Positions 1-6,253 of a DNA stretch of 40,157 nucleotides are shown here, in pieces. Under the pieces are notes generated by a model. It was not told where the DNA came from. It saw only the letters and a list, made by a program, of their open reading frames with translations, and made no database searches. The stretch covers positions 1-40,157 of the forward strand of contig JAUYHF010000047.1 of NCBI GenBank assembly GCA_030690165.1, given 5' to 3'. The stretch comes from Deltaproteobacteria bacterium. GTDB lineage: Bacteria; Desulfobacterota; GWC2-55-46; UBA9637. How positions within the stretch are numbered: position 1 is the first letter of the stretch; every line of letters starts with the position of its first letter. Both the position numbers and the translations under genes were made by a program.

Positions 1-515
1 AGTATTTTTAATTATATTGAAATATTCTATAATCGAAAGAGACGTCACTCAACACTGGGGTATCTTTCTCCAGTATCTTATGAGCTCGAATCTATGGTAG
101 CCTAACCTAACTTAGTGTCCTTAAATTCGGGGGAAGTCCAATATCCCTCCTTTGTGATATCTTGTGGTTGTTCCTTGGGCCGTAAGTATCTTAGAAAGTA
201 AAGTCCTATACTCTTGCTCTGCCGCGCTATAATCAGTTTTTTCGATAAATGATAGCGCATATTGTTCGCGAGTTTGATAAAGACTTTGAAGTTCTGGTGA
301 TAAATCCGATTTCTTATTTTCAATCACATTCATTATTCGTTTTGACGCCCAACAATATATTTAACAAGTTTTCTCTATTTAAGCAAAAAACAGGGTATAG
401 TCAAGCAAAAACAACTCATTTAAAACTTCTTTTTTCTCTTATTCTATGCTATGTTATGATTGCTTTACGGCTCTTTTTTATCCGCTCTCTTATATGATGA
501 GCCTATTTATGTATT
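1..515. other. AT-rich leading region without a secure gene
   Basis: No convincing gene fills this stretch. One short minus-strand reading frame (121-333) is listed separately as doubtful. A short imperfect hairpin lies near 52-79 (ACTGG/CCAGT arms), without a T-run beside it. The sequence just upstream of the first glycosyltransferase (about 420-515) is AT-rich and could carry a promoter, but no -35/-10 pair with good spacing is clear. The composition is visibly more AT-rich than in the operon that follows. Confidence 0.5.
121..333 (-). CDS. Doubtful small hypothetical protein (70 aa)
   Basis: I do not recognise this frame. The predicted peptide is hydrophilic, begins MNVIENKKSDLSPELQ, and has the charged/helical character of a real small protein, without signal peptide, membrane segment or cysteine motif. 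No clear ribosome binding site precedes the ATG. A GTTGGGC heptamer about 17 bases upstream resembles an integron core site, but no matching attC fold is present. It could equally be a chance frame in AT-rich DNA; comparison with relatives would decide. Confidence 0.22.
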   Translation of the reverse strand: MNVIENKKSDLSPELQSLYQTREQYALSFIEKTDYSAAEQEYRTLLSKILTAQGTTTRYHKGGILDFPRI

Positions 516-1262
516 ATGCAAAAAATTTCAATTACCATCATAACCCTCAATGAAGAAGCTAATATCCGCGCCTGCCTTGAGAGCATCAAATGGGCTGATG
601 AAATCCTTGTTTCGGATTCGGGAAGCAGCGATAAAACTGTTGAGATTTGTAAGGAATACGGGGCAAAGGTTTTTAATGACAGATGGTTGGGTTTTGGCAA
701 ACAGAAGAATTTAGTTGCAGGCAGGGCAAAGAATAACTGGATTTTAAATATTGATGCGGATGAGAGGGTGATCCCTCAATTGCATGAAGAAATAGAATCA
801 GTTTTGAATGAAAGCGGCTGTGACGGATACAATATCCCGCGTAAAAATTTTTTTGGAGGCAGATGGATAAAATATTGCGGCTGGTATCCTGATTATAATC
901 TAAGGTTTTATCGAAAGGATAAGGGAAGCTTTAATGAGCGGAGCGTTCATGAGGCAGTTCAGATTAACGGGAAGACGGGCTATCTTAAATCTCAGATGGA
1001 ACACTATACATATCGTGATGTAAGCGATTATTTAAAGAGGATGGACAGATACTCTGCCCTGGCCGCTGAGGAGATGTTTAAGGAAGGCCGTAAGGCAGGT
1101 TATTTTGATATCTTGTTTAGGCCGCTTTTTACATTTCTAAAGATGTTTTTCCTGCAGAAGGGTTTTATGGAAGGCAGGACAGGCATGGTGTTGTCAGGGC
1201 TCTATGCCAGCTATACACTGTCAAAGTATGCCAAGCTATGGGAGATGTCAGGAAAACGGTAA
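516..1262 (+). CDS. Glycosyltransferase family 2, LPS-core (WaaE/KdtX-like)
   Basis: A 248-residue cytoplasmic GT-A glycosyltransferase that probably adds a hexose to the LPS inner core from a nucleotide-sugar donor. The N-terminus (ISITIITLNEEANI) and the LVSDSGSSDKT stretch at about 31-41 form the nucleotide-binding fold. A metal-binding DAD lies at residues 80-82 inside NIDADERV, the usual layout of WaaE/KdtX-type beta-glucosyltransferases. The length suits that family. A hydrophobic C-terminal helix around LFRPLFTFLKMFFLQKGF is typical of the family and may touch the membrane. No strong Shine-Dalgarno is visible before the ATG. It is the first gene of the plus-strand polysaccharide operon and its stop overlaps the next start by one base. 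The exact sugar cannot be read from sequence. Confidence 0.85.
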   Translation: MQKISITIITLNEEANIRACLESIKWADEILVSDSGSSDKTVEICKEYGAKVFNDRWLGFGKQKNLVAGRAKNNWILNIDADERVIPQLHEEIESVLNESGCDGYNIPRKNFFGGRWIKYCGWYPDYNLRFYRKDKGSFNERSVHEAVQINGKTGYLKSQMEHYTYRDVSDYLKRMDRYSALAAEEMFKEGRKAGYFDILFRPLFTFLKMFFLQKGFMEGRTGMVLSGLYASYTLSKYAKLWEMSGKR

Positions 1263-2218
1263 TGCGAAAAACATTAGGCAAAATAGTGCGTCTTCCTTAT
1301 CCCTCAAACCTTATTTTAGATATACACTCCTATTGCAATGCAGCTTGCAAAGTATGTCCATATCCAAATTTATCAAAAAAGCTGACGATGGGTATAATGG
1401 AGGAGGGTTTATTTAAAAAAATTGTTGATGAATTTTCTTCTTTTGTTAAAAACTATCCTATCCGCGGCCATATAATATTCTGCAATATGGGAGAGCCTTT
1501 TGTAGATTCAAAGGTTTTTGATAAATTTTCCTATGTTCTTAATGCCGGTTTGAAATTAGCGATTCAAACAAATGCATTTTTGTTGACCCCGGACCGTATA
1601 GATAGATTGGTCACAATGGGGATTAAAGCCCCAATTTATATAAGTTGTCATGGTATTACTCCAGGTGTATATAAATACATCATGGGATTAGATATCGATA
1701 AAACACTCAAAAACATAGATTACTTAATTAAACATTATCCAAAAGGCCTCATACAAATAAGGGCGATTTCTTACAATTGGCCTTTGGGGGAAGTTTTAAA
1801 GGTAAAACGCTATTGGGAAGGAAAAAATATCCCGGTAAAAATTTTTCTGCCAAATTCTCGTACGGGGTTGGTTAACAATTGCAGTTCGTGGAAATTGAAG
1901 TATCCCGGCAATAAACTTAAAGGATGTAAAAAAACCCTGCCTCTCCGTGACATGGTAGTTGCTTTCAATGGCGATGTTTTATTATGCTGCGAGGATATGG
2001 GAAGGGAAATAGTCATGGGAAACTTAAAAGAAAACTCTATTCATGAAGTCTGGAATTCTGCTAAGGCAATGGACATACTTGAAAAAGTCTTTTTAGGCAA
2101 ACCAAGTGATGATAATTTTATATGCAAAGAATGTGAATTCGGAAAGTCGACAACTTTTAAAAAAATTATCAGGTCTATCGACAACGAATGGCATAAACTC
2201 TTGAAATGCTCTATTTAA
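1262..2218 (+). CDS. Radical SAM/SPASM domain protein
   Basis: A 318-residue radical SAM enzyme. The cluster motif C25-x3-C29-x2-C32 (CNAACKVC) follows a typical first strand, LILDIHSYC. The C-terminal part has the SPASM/Twitch signature: one cysteine before the VVAFNGDVLLCCEDMG block, then MGNLKENSIHEVWNS, and a final CKEC pair, which should hold an auxiliary FeS cluster. I chose ATG 1262 because it forms a TAATG stop-start overlap with the preceding gene and has AGGA upstream; an in-frame start at 1238 would add eight residues and overlap more. Substrate unknown. Proteins of this type sit in many polysaccharide clusters, so sugar or lipid-carrier modification is an inference. Downstream lies the broken heptosyltransferase stump. 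Confidence 0.8.
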   Translation: MRKTLGKIVRLPYPSNLILDIHSYCNAACKVCPYPNLSKKLTMGIMEEGLFKKIVDEFSSFVKNYPIRGHIIFCNMGEPFVDSKVFDKFSYVLNAGLKLAIQTNAFLLTPDRIDRLVTMGIKAPIYISCHGITPGVYKYIMGLDIDKTLKNIDYLIKHYPKGLIQIRAISYNWPLGEVLKVKRYWEGKNIPVKIFLPNSRTGLVNNCSSWKLKYPGNKLKGCKKTLPLRDMVVAFNGDVLLCCEDMGREIVMGNLKENSIHEVWNSAKAMDILEKVFLGKPSDDNFICKECEFGKSTTFKKIIRSIDNEWHKLLKCSI

Positions 2219-2221
2219 GTT

Positions 2222-2293
2222 ATGCAAGAATCAAAACAAGCGACATCCTCTCCACCCTTAAGAGATGTAAAAAAAATCCTTCTACGACCATAA
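2222..2293 (+). pseudogene. N-terminal stump of a GT9 heptosyltransferase gene
   Basis: Three bases after the radical SAM stop, an ATG opens a frame of 23 codons. It ends in LRDVKKILL, the conserved first strand of ADP-heptose:LPS heptosyltransferases (compare RDIKKILII in the gene at 4379), then RP and a stop. The GxxIGD motif that should follow is missing. Homology stops at about 2284, exactly where a minus-strand ParE-like reading frame begins to make sense, so the gene was cut by the inserted 2.1-kb segment. A nearly identical 24-base stretch recurs at 4448-4471 on the other side of the insert. Confidence 0.6.
2261..2284 (+). repeat. 24-bp near-identical repeat flanking the insert (copy 2 at 4448-4471)
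   Basis: The stretch from AGAGAT through TAAAAAAAATCCTT matches 22 of 24 positions between 2261-2284 and 4448-4471. Both copies encode RD(V/I)KKIL of a GT9 protein, so conserved coding can explain part of the match. The placement at both edges of the inserted segment suggests a duplication or recombination between two GT9 genes. Confidence 0.5.
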
Positions 2294-2368
2294 ATGCGGC
2301 CGTTGGATTGTCAGCGGCTATATAATCGTGAATATCCTTTAGCCACCGCTCTGCTTCGTTAGTCCAGA

Positions 2369-2554
2369 TTATTTTTGCCATGTCCGGATCCGGTGCCTCA
2401 TATCCTCATTAGAAATTACTCGGTCACTGCGCGAATCGTCCAAGCCGCGTTCAACCATGTGCTCGAAGGCGAGTTCACGAATAATCTCTTCATATGAAGC
2501 ATCGTCCGGTTGTTCTTGAATTACTTCCGACATTCGTGTTTTTACTGACAACAT
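2369..2554 (-). CDS. Antitoxin-like protein of a broken type II TA pair
   Basis: A 61-residue acidic protein (MLSVKTRMSEVIQEQPDDAS...) with the pattern of small addiction-module antitoxins: a helical N-terminal part, the SYEEIIRELAFEHMVERG helix and a DRVISNEDMRHRI tail, the tail resembling segments that wrap a toxin. A good ribosome binding site (GGAGG, eight bases from the ATG) precedes it. The gene overlaps the truncated ParE-like toxin by 13 bases. With the toxin broken it may be an orphan that still protects against related toxins, or simply decaying. It sits at the distal end of the cassette array on the same strand, and TA pairs are common cargo of integron arrays. The family call comes from sequence pattern plus its toxin neighbour, not from a search. 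Confidence 0.6.
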   Translation of the reverse strand: MLSVKTRMSEVIQEQPDDASYEEIIRELAFEHMVERGLDDSRSDRVISNEDMRHRIRTWQK

Positions 2555-2578
2555 TTATTGATCCTCCTATATTTAGGA

Positions 2579-2669
2579 GATTAGCAAAAGACCGAAGTAA
2601 AATCAATCACTTTAAAGGGTTTAAAGGGTTACTGCACCTCCCCCTTTACTTCTACTTTTCTGGTTATGC
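2579..2669 (-). other. Possible degenerate attC site after the DUF202 cassette
   Basis: Directly at the stop of the DUF202 gene, the minus strand reads GCATAAC (2669-2663), as an R'' box should. Perfect 8-base arms GAAGTAAA (2594-2601) and TTTACTTC (2645-2652) and 5-base arms AAAAG/CTTTT nest inside. The outer partner GATTAGC at 2579-2585 does not fit the GTTRRRY core, so the site looks decayed or is a coincidence. Position, strand and nesting match the two better sites upstream. Confidence 0.35.
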
Positions 2670-3035
2670 GCGACTGACATAAAGCCCCACTGCAAGGATA
2701 GCGCCCAATAGCGCCACTACTCCATTAATAATTAAGCCGCCTTTCGTTGCATAGCCTTGGGGAAGTTCAGATGGATTTAGAGTTTTCAAAACTGTCATGT
2801 ATTGGCGAGAAGAGTAAAAGGCTGCGAATACACCAAGGGCAATAAACGCTATGCCCAGCCAAAATGTTATGACCGCGCTGCTCGTGTTTACGGACGTGGG
2901 CAAAAGTTCAGTAAGCAGAATGCCAGAGCGTTCAACCAGGAACCCAAAGGCAATCAACGCCAGGCTGGTTCTGCTCCAGGCAAGCAAAGTGCGTTCTGCT
3001 GCAAAAAGAACTCTCGGATCTTTAAGGTCTGACAC
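2664..3035 (-). CDS. DUF202 family membrane protein (integron cassette gene)
   Basis: A 123-residue inner-membrane protein of unknown function. It begins SDLKDPRVLFAAERTLLAW followed by RTSLALIAFGF, the hallmark of DUF202 (YidH-like) proteins. Three hydrophobic segments lie at about residues 22-40, 55-75 and 98-120. I chose GTG 3035 because AGGAG lies six bases upstream and family members begin with this MSDLKDPR-like sequence; the ATG at 3053 overlaps the attC core box and would add six residues. Cassette genes often start this close to the preceding attC site. The stop codon lies inside the GCATAAC box of a possible downstream attC. The gene has no promoter of its own that I can see. Confidence 0.8.
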   Translation of the reverse strand: MSDLKDPRVLFAAERTLLAWSRTSLALIAFGFLVERSGILLTELLPTSVNTSSAVITFWLGIAFIALGVFAAFYSSRQYMTVLKTLNPSELPQGYATKGGLIINGVVALLGAILAVGLYVSRA

Positions 3036-3049
3036 ATTTTCTCCTAAGC

Positions 3050-3100
3050 GCATAACGAATTTGGGTGCAGGCGCGCGTCGGCTGCACCCATTTGTTAGCA
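3050..3100 (-). other. attC-like integron recombination site
   Basis: Read on the minus strand, the site begins with TGCTAAC (R'', 3100-3094) and ends with GTTATGC (R', 3056-3050). Between them are perfect 9-base arms TGGGTGCAG (plus 3062-3070) and CTGCACCCA (3082-3090) around a short GC-rich loop. Size (51 bp), terminal boxes, internal inverted repeats and position between the stop of one small gene and the start of the next all match short chromosomal-integron attC sites. Confidence 0.8.
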
Positions 3101-3102
3101 AC

Positions 3103-3588
3103 TCAATTGGCTTTCGATACACGCCCGATTGATATAGATACTTTTTTAAACTCCGGTGAATGACGATGTGTGATTTCAAATTTCTTCGCTGCGCCAGGAT
3201 TCAACCGCTCACCCGAGTTTGTATAGTCGGTATCGACAACTGAACCTTTCGAGTTCATATATTCCGCGCGCACCTCAAAGTAACCAACAGGAACTTCACC
3301 GATATTTTTTACACTCCCTCGAATGTGGTTCCAATCTCCTTCGCTGGTCCACTCCCATCCTTTCACAATATCTAGTTTTATTTCAGGCGTTACCGTTGTG
3401 ATGTTATTCGTGGAAGATTTATGACCCAAACTTCCAAGTATGCTAATGATGACGAGAAAGACAAAGATTACGCCGATAGCTCCAAGGCAGCCGATACCTT
3501 TCTTTTTTACCGGCGCTCCGCAATTGGGGCATTTTTCAGCTTCCGTTGAAACTTCTTTACCGCATTCCTTGCAAACCTTTAGAGCCAT
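3103..3588 (-). CDS. Zinc-ribbon, membrane-anchored FxLYD-domain protein (cassette gene)
   Basis: A 161-residue protein with three visible parts. Residues 6-25 form a zinc ribbon (CKECGKEV ... CPNCGAP). Residues about 32-53 form one membrane helix (IGCLGAIGVIFVFLVIISIL). Residues about 70-155 form an FxLYD-type beta domain (IRGSVKNIGEVPVGYFEV ... LNPGAAKKFEI), probably outside the membrane. The function of such proteins is unknown. GGGGAG precedes the ATG at good distance. The gene lies exactly between two attC-like sites on the same strand, so it is the body of one cassette (about 3108-3680). The stop codon lies 3 bases before the next attC, a packing usual for cassettes. Confidence 0.78.
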   Translation of the reverse strand: MALKVCKECGKEVSTEAEKCPNCGAPVKKKGIGCLGAIGVIFVFLVIISILGSLGHKSSTNNITTVTPEIKLDIVKGWEWTSEGDWNHIRGSVKNIGEVPVGYFEVRAEYMNSKGSVVDTDYTNSGERLNPGAAKKFEITHRHSPEFKKVSISIGRVSKAN

Positions 3589-3620
3589 ACACGCACTCCC
3601 CTTTTAATTGAGTCTTTGCC

Positions 3621-3680
3621 AGCTAACGACTGGGGTAAGACGCGCGCTTTAGCGCGTCGAACTCGACCCATTTGTTAGCC
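3621..3680 (-). other. attC-like integron recombination site
   Basis: On the minus strand the 60-bp site runs from GGCTAAC (3680-3674) to GTTAGCT (3627-3621). Inside are perfect 7-base arms GACGCGC (plus 3639-3645) and GCGCGTC (3652-3658) with a 6-base loop, and an outer, imperfect TGGGGT/GACCCA pairing. It has the same orientation and the same CCCATTTGTTAGC end as the site at 3050-3100, the family resemblance expected of attC sites from one integron. Confidence 0.8.
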
Positions 3681-3686
3681 GTATTC

Positions 3687-4160
3687 TTATCTAATATTAC
3701 TAGCCCACTGAAATAAATAATCATTATACTCACCAACTGCAATAATTTTTTCAAATGGTTCTAGGGTGCCCATCATGAAATCAAATTGGATATCAGAAAT
3801 TAACGATTTTATAACTTGTTCATCAATTATGTTTGCCATATGTAAATGATATATTTTTAAATAATATCCTTTTATTATTCTTCTTGCGTTATTAAGGTTA
3901 TTAAATTCTTGATTATTTATCTCTTTAAGTTTTCTAAATTCATCAGTAAAATTACCTTCTTTAGATTTTTTATATTCACTCAATAATCGCAAGGCATCAT
4001 GCATGGGCTGAGAACTGAATTCAGTCCTAAGTTGGACTAATATCTGTGCTTCTACCCCCTTATAAGATGCTTTCACAGCACACCAAGCAGCTATTGCGGC
4101 TGCCATCGCTGCAATAGCACTTATAGCACTGAAAATATTTGCGACAATTGTACTGTTCAT
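3687..4160 (-). CDS. Hypothetical membrane-anchored protein (cassette gene)
   Basis: A 157-residue protein I do not recognise. It begins MNSTIVANIFSAISAIAAMA and continues as a hydrophobic segment to about residue 33, which should be a single membrane helix; the rest is hydrophilic, mostly helical and probably cytoplasmic, with EFRKLKEINNQEFNNLNNARR in the middle. The layout recalls small proteins of the DUF4760 kind, but this is only an impression. I chose ATG 4160; the upstream ATG at 4178 lies across a GTTAGCC core box. The stop is seven bases before the attC-like site at 3621-3680, so gene plus site form a cassette. Its very low GC differs from the flanking sites, as often seen for cassette cargo. 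Confidence 0.65.
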   Translation of the reverse strand: MNSTIVANIFSAISAIAAMAAAIAAWCAVKASYKGVEAQILVQLRTEFSSQPMHDALRLLSEYKKSKEGNFTDEFRKLKEINNQEFNNLNNARRIIKGYYLKIYHLHMANIIDEQVIKSLISDIQFDFMMGTLEPFEKIIAVGEYNDYLFQWASNIR

Positions 4161-4169
4161 TTTATATAA

Positions 4170-4317
4170 GGCTAACATTATATTTTATGCCGCATGCGTC
4201 TATTGGTTGTGATTTTAGCTAATACCACGTGTTCCGTCAAGAGGAACCTCTATTCTATAAGTGGGCAACTTATTGAATACAAAGCAATTATTTTTACTTG
4301 ATTATTATGCCGCATGC
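4170..4317 (-). other. Core-site remnant and 13-bp direct repeats upstream of the cassette array
   Basis: Minus-strand GTTAGCC at 4176-4170 stands where the recombination junction of the first cassette should be. No attC fold accompanies it. Instead the 13-mer TTATGCCGCATGC (plus strand) occurs at 4185-4197 and again at 4305-4317, 120 bases apart. This may be the residue of an attI-like site or of a deleted cassette. The rest of 4179-4378 shows no gene. Confidence 0.35.
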
Positions 4318-4378
4318 TATGTAATATTTGAAGTAATTATGTTAGATTCATTCCAACAATTTTTGAGCACAATAAAGA

Positions 4379-5575
4379 GTGTTCCCAAGAAGAATCTCTG
4401 CTATTATTGAAAATGGATTTCTAACGGTATTTAAATTGGTTGAATTCAGAGATATAAAAAAAATCCTTATAATTAAACTTCGTCATATCGGCGATGTCCT
4501 TTTGACCACACCCGCCATAAGGGCAGTCAAAAACACCTTTCCCAATGCCAATATAACAATCGTTGTGAACTCAGGGACAGAGGCTGTGCTTGAAGGAAAT
4601 CCCCTTATTAACGAGATATTTGCACTGGACAGGTCTATGCTTAAACAGTCTCTTTTTAAAAGGGGCGGGTATGAGATATCTTTTGTAAAGAGGCTCAGGA
4701 AAGGGCATTTTGATATGGCGATAGATTTTACAGGCGGCGACAGGCCTGCATTGTATTCTTTTTTAAGCGGCGCAAGATATAGGATAGGATATAATGCAGT
4801 GGACGGCTTTGCAGGCAAGAGATTCTTATATACGCACAGATTTGAGGTTAATAGAGAAAACCATACTGTTCTTCAAAATATGGAGCTTTTAAGCAAGGCC
4901 GGCATAGAGGTTAAAAACATTGCCGTTGATTTTTATATCTCAAGAAACGAGGAGGAGTGGCTGAGCGCTGCTTTGCAGGAAAATGGTGTAAAAGAGGGCG
5001 ATGTTATCGTCCATATCCACCCTACCTCCCGCTGGCTTTTTAAATGCTGGAACGATGAGGCTATGGCAGATGTCATTGACCGTATTCAGGGGCAGTATGG
5101 GGCAAAGGTCATTCTAACATGCAGCCCTGACAAAAGAGAGATGGATAAGGCAAACAGGATTATTGAACTTGCCAAAAACAAACCCATTTCCTTCATAGGG
5201 AATATAGACCTTAAAAAACTCGGCGCGATTGCAAAGAGGGCAAGGCTTTTTTTCGGCGTGGACTCCGCGCCTATGCACATTGCGGCTGCTGTTAATACGC
5301 CAGTAGTGGCGCTGTTCGGCCCATCAGGGGCGTTTCACTGGGGACCGTGGGAGAATGACTACAGGGGGCAGGGAAAACCATACTCGAAACGAAATGGAAT
5401 ACAAATGTTTGGAAAACATACTGTAATTCAGAAAGATTGGAACTGTATCCCATGCGGGAAGGACGGGTGTGAGGGAAGCAAAGTAAGCAGATGTTTAGAA
5501 GACATCGGGATAAACGAGGTTATGGGCATTATAGAAGAAAAACTAAAAAGCGCAGATAACATGAGGAGGCGCTGA
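4379..5575 (+). CDS. GT9 glycosyltransferase, ADP-heptose:LPS heptosyltransferase family
   Basis: A 398-residue cytoplasmic GT-B enzyme of the GT9 family, expected to transfer heptose from ADP-heptose to the LPS inner core. The N-terminal motif KKILIIKLRHIGDVLLTTP (about 29-47) and the C-terminal donor-site motif FFGVDSAPMHIAAA, followed by VVALFGPSG, are diagnostic. A cysteine cluster (CIPCGKDGC ... C) near the C-terminus is usual in this subgroup. The start is uncertain: GTG 4379 has no good ribosome binding site, and the first 28 residues (MFPRRISAIIENGFL...) are unlike the family. TTG 4436, just before the conserved part, is an alternative. The odd N-terminus lies at the edge of the cassette insert, so the original 5' end may have been replaced. 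GAGGAGG at its end serves the next gene. Confidence 0.88.
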   Translation: MFPRRISAIIENGFLTVFKLVEFRDIKKILIIKLRHIGDVLLTTPAIRAVKNTFPNANITIVVNSGTEAVLEGNPLINEIFALDRSMLKQSLFKRGGYEISFVKRLRKGHFDMAIDFTGGDRPALYSFLSGARYRIGYNAVDGFAGKRFLYTHRFEVNRENHTVLQNMELLSKAGIEVKNIAVDFYISRNEEEWLSAALQENGVKEGDVIVHIHPTSRWLFKCWNDEAMADVIDRIQGQYGAKVILTCSPDKREMDKANRIIELAKNKPISFIGNIDLKKLGAIAKRARLFFGVDSAPMHIAAAVNTPVVALFGPSGAFHWGPWENDYRGQGKPYSKRNGIQMFGKHTVIQKDWNCIPCGKDGCEGSKVSRCLEDIGINEVMGIIEEKLKSADNMRRR

Positions 5576-6253
5576 ATGAAAGAAGTGCACCTCGTCATAT
5601 ATAATCTCCTGAAAGATAAAAAGAGGGGTATGCTTCTTGATGCCGCATGCGGCACAGGGGGACTTGGCGGCGCCCTTGCTGAGAGAGGGTTCAAGGTATT
5701 CTCAGTGGATTTTTTGGACTGTCCTGAGAATAAAAGCCGTTTTGTAACGGCTGATATCGGCAGTTCTCTTCCCTATAAGGGAGAGGCCTTTGATTATGTA
5801 ATATGCGCCGAATCGCTCCAATACATAGAAAACCGTGAGAGGCTTTTTTCTGAATTAAACAGGGTGCTGAAGCAGGGCGGAACTCTTATCATCAGCCTTC
5901 CAAACATACTCGCAATATCTTCGCGGTTTTACTTTCTGAGGAGGGGGTATTTCCCGCATTTTAAACCTGTAAGGACAATGATAGAAAACAGAAGATGGGA
6001 TAATGTCTATAATCCCGTCTCTTTTGTAGAGGTCTTTCAGTTGATAAAAAGGAATGGTTTAGAGATAAAGGCTGTATTCGCCAGCCGTACAACTCTAAAA
6101 GGGTGGTGGCTCTATCCATTCATTAAGGCTCTATACCTTATAGGCTTTTTATTTGATAAAAATAAGAATAAGGCAGAGCTTATCAGGTGGTTGGCCTCTG
6201 AAGAACTCCTCCGGGGAGACCATCTTGTTATATGCAGCGTTAAAGGAAGCTGA
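5576..6253 (+). CDS. Class I SAM-dependent methyltransferase
   Basis: A 225-residue cytoplasmic methyltransferase of the Methyltransf_11 type. Motif I, LLDAACGTGGLGGALAERG (about 21-39), binds S-adenosylmethionine. VFSVDFLDC supplies the acidic residue after strand 2, and the FDYVICAESLQYI and LKQGGTLIISLPN segments are motifs II-III. The start follows the stop of the heptosyltransferase directly and has GAGGAGG upstream; its stop overlaps the next ATG by one base (TGATG). In this operon it may methylate a sugar or a lipid-linked glycan, but no substrate can be read from the sequence. Related stand-alone proteins also act on quinones or small molecules. Confidence 0.8.
   Translation: MKEVHLVIYNLLKDKKRGMLLDAACGTGGLGGALAERGFKVFSVDFLDCPENKSRFVTADIGSSLPYKGEAFDYVICAESLQYIENRERLFSELNRVLKQGGTLIISLPNILAISSRFYFLRRGYFPHFKPVRTMIENRRWDNVYNPVSFVEVFQLIKRNGLEIKAVFASRTTLKGWWLYPFIKALYLIGFLFDKNKNKAELIRWLASEELLRGDHLVICSVKGS

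Larger units (their letters stand above)
2220..2381 (-). pseudogene. Truncated RelE/ParE-family toxin
   Basis: The start codon overlaps the end of the antitoxin gene, as usual in type II toxin-antitoxin pairs. The first 35 codons read MAKIIWTNEAERWL..., then KDIHDYIAADNP and TAAFMVVEG, which is the normal N-terminus of ParE-like toxins (strand, then the AERWLKDI helix). A complete toxin would be about 95-100 residues. Here homology ends near 2277, and the next 18 codons are antisense to the heptosyltransferase stump. The catalytic or gyrase-binding C-terminal half is gone, so the toxin should be inactive. Confidence 0.65.

Noticed and set aside
102-356. GTTAGGC near 102 and GTTGGGC near 350 on the minus strand as further integron core sites
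   Set aside because: Neither has the partner RYYYAAC box or internal inverted arms; the heptamers alone are too short to be evidence.
2664-3179. A longer 171-codon frame for the DUF202 protein starting at 3179
   Set aside because: The extra N-terminus runs through the attC-like site and the end of the neighbouring cassette gene; the family start and a good ribosome binding site lie at 3035.
5636-5650. Third copy of the ATGCCGCATGC repeat seen at 4185 and 4305
   Set aside because: It encodes the SAM-binding motif of the methyltransferase (DAACGTG), so the match is explained by coding sequence.
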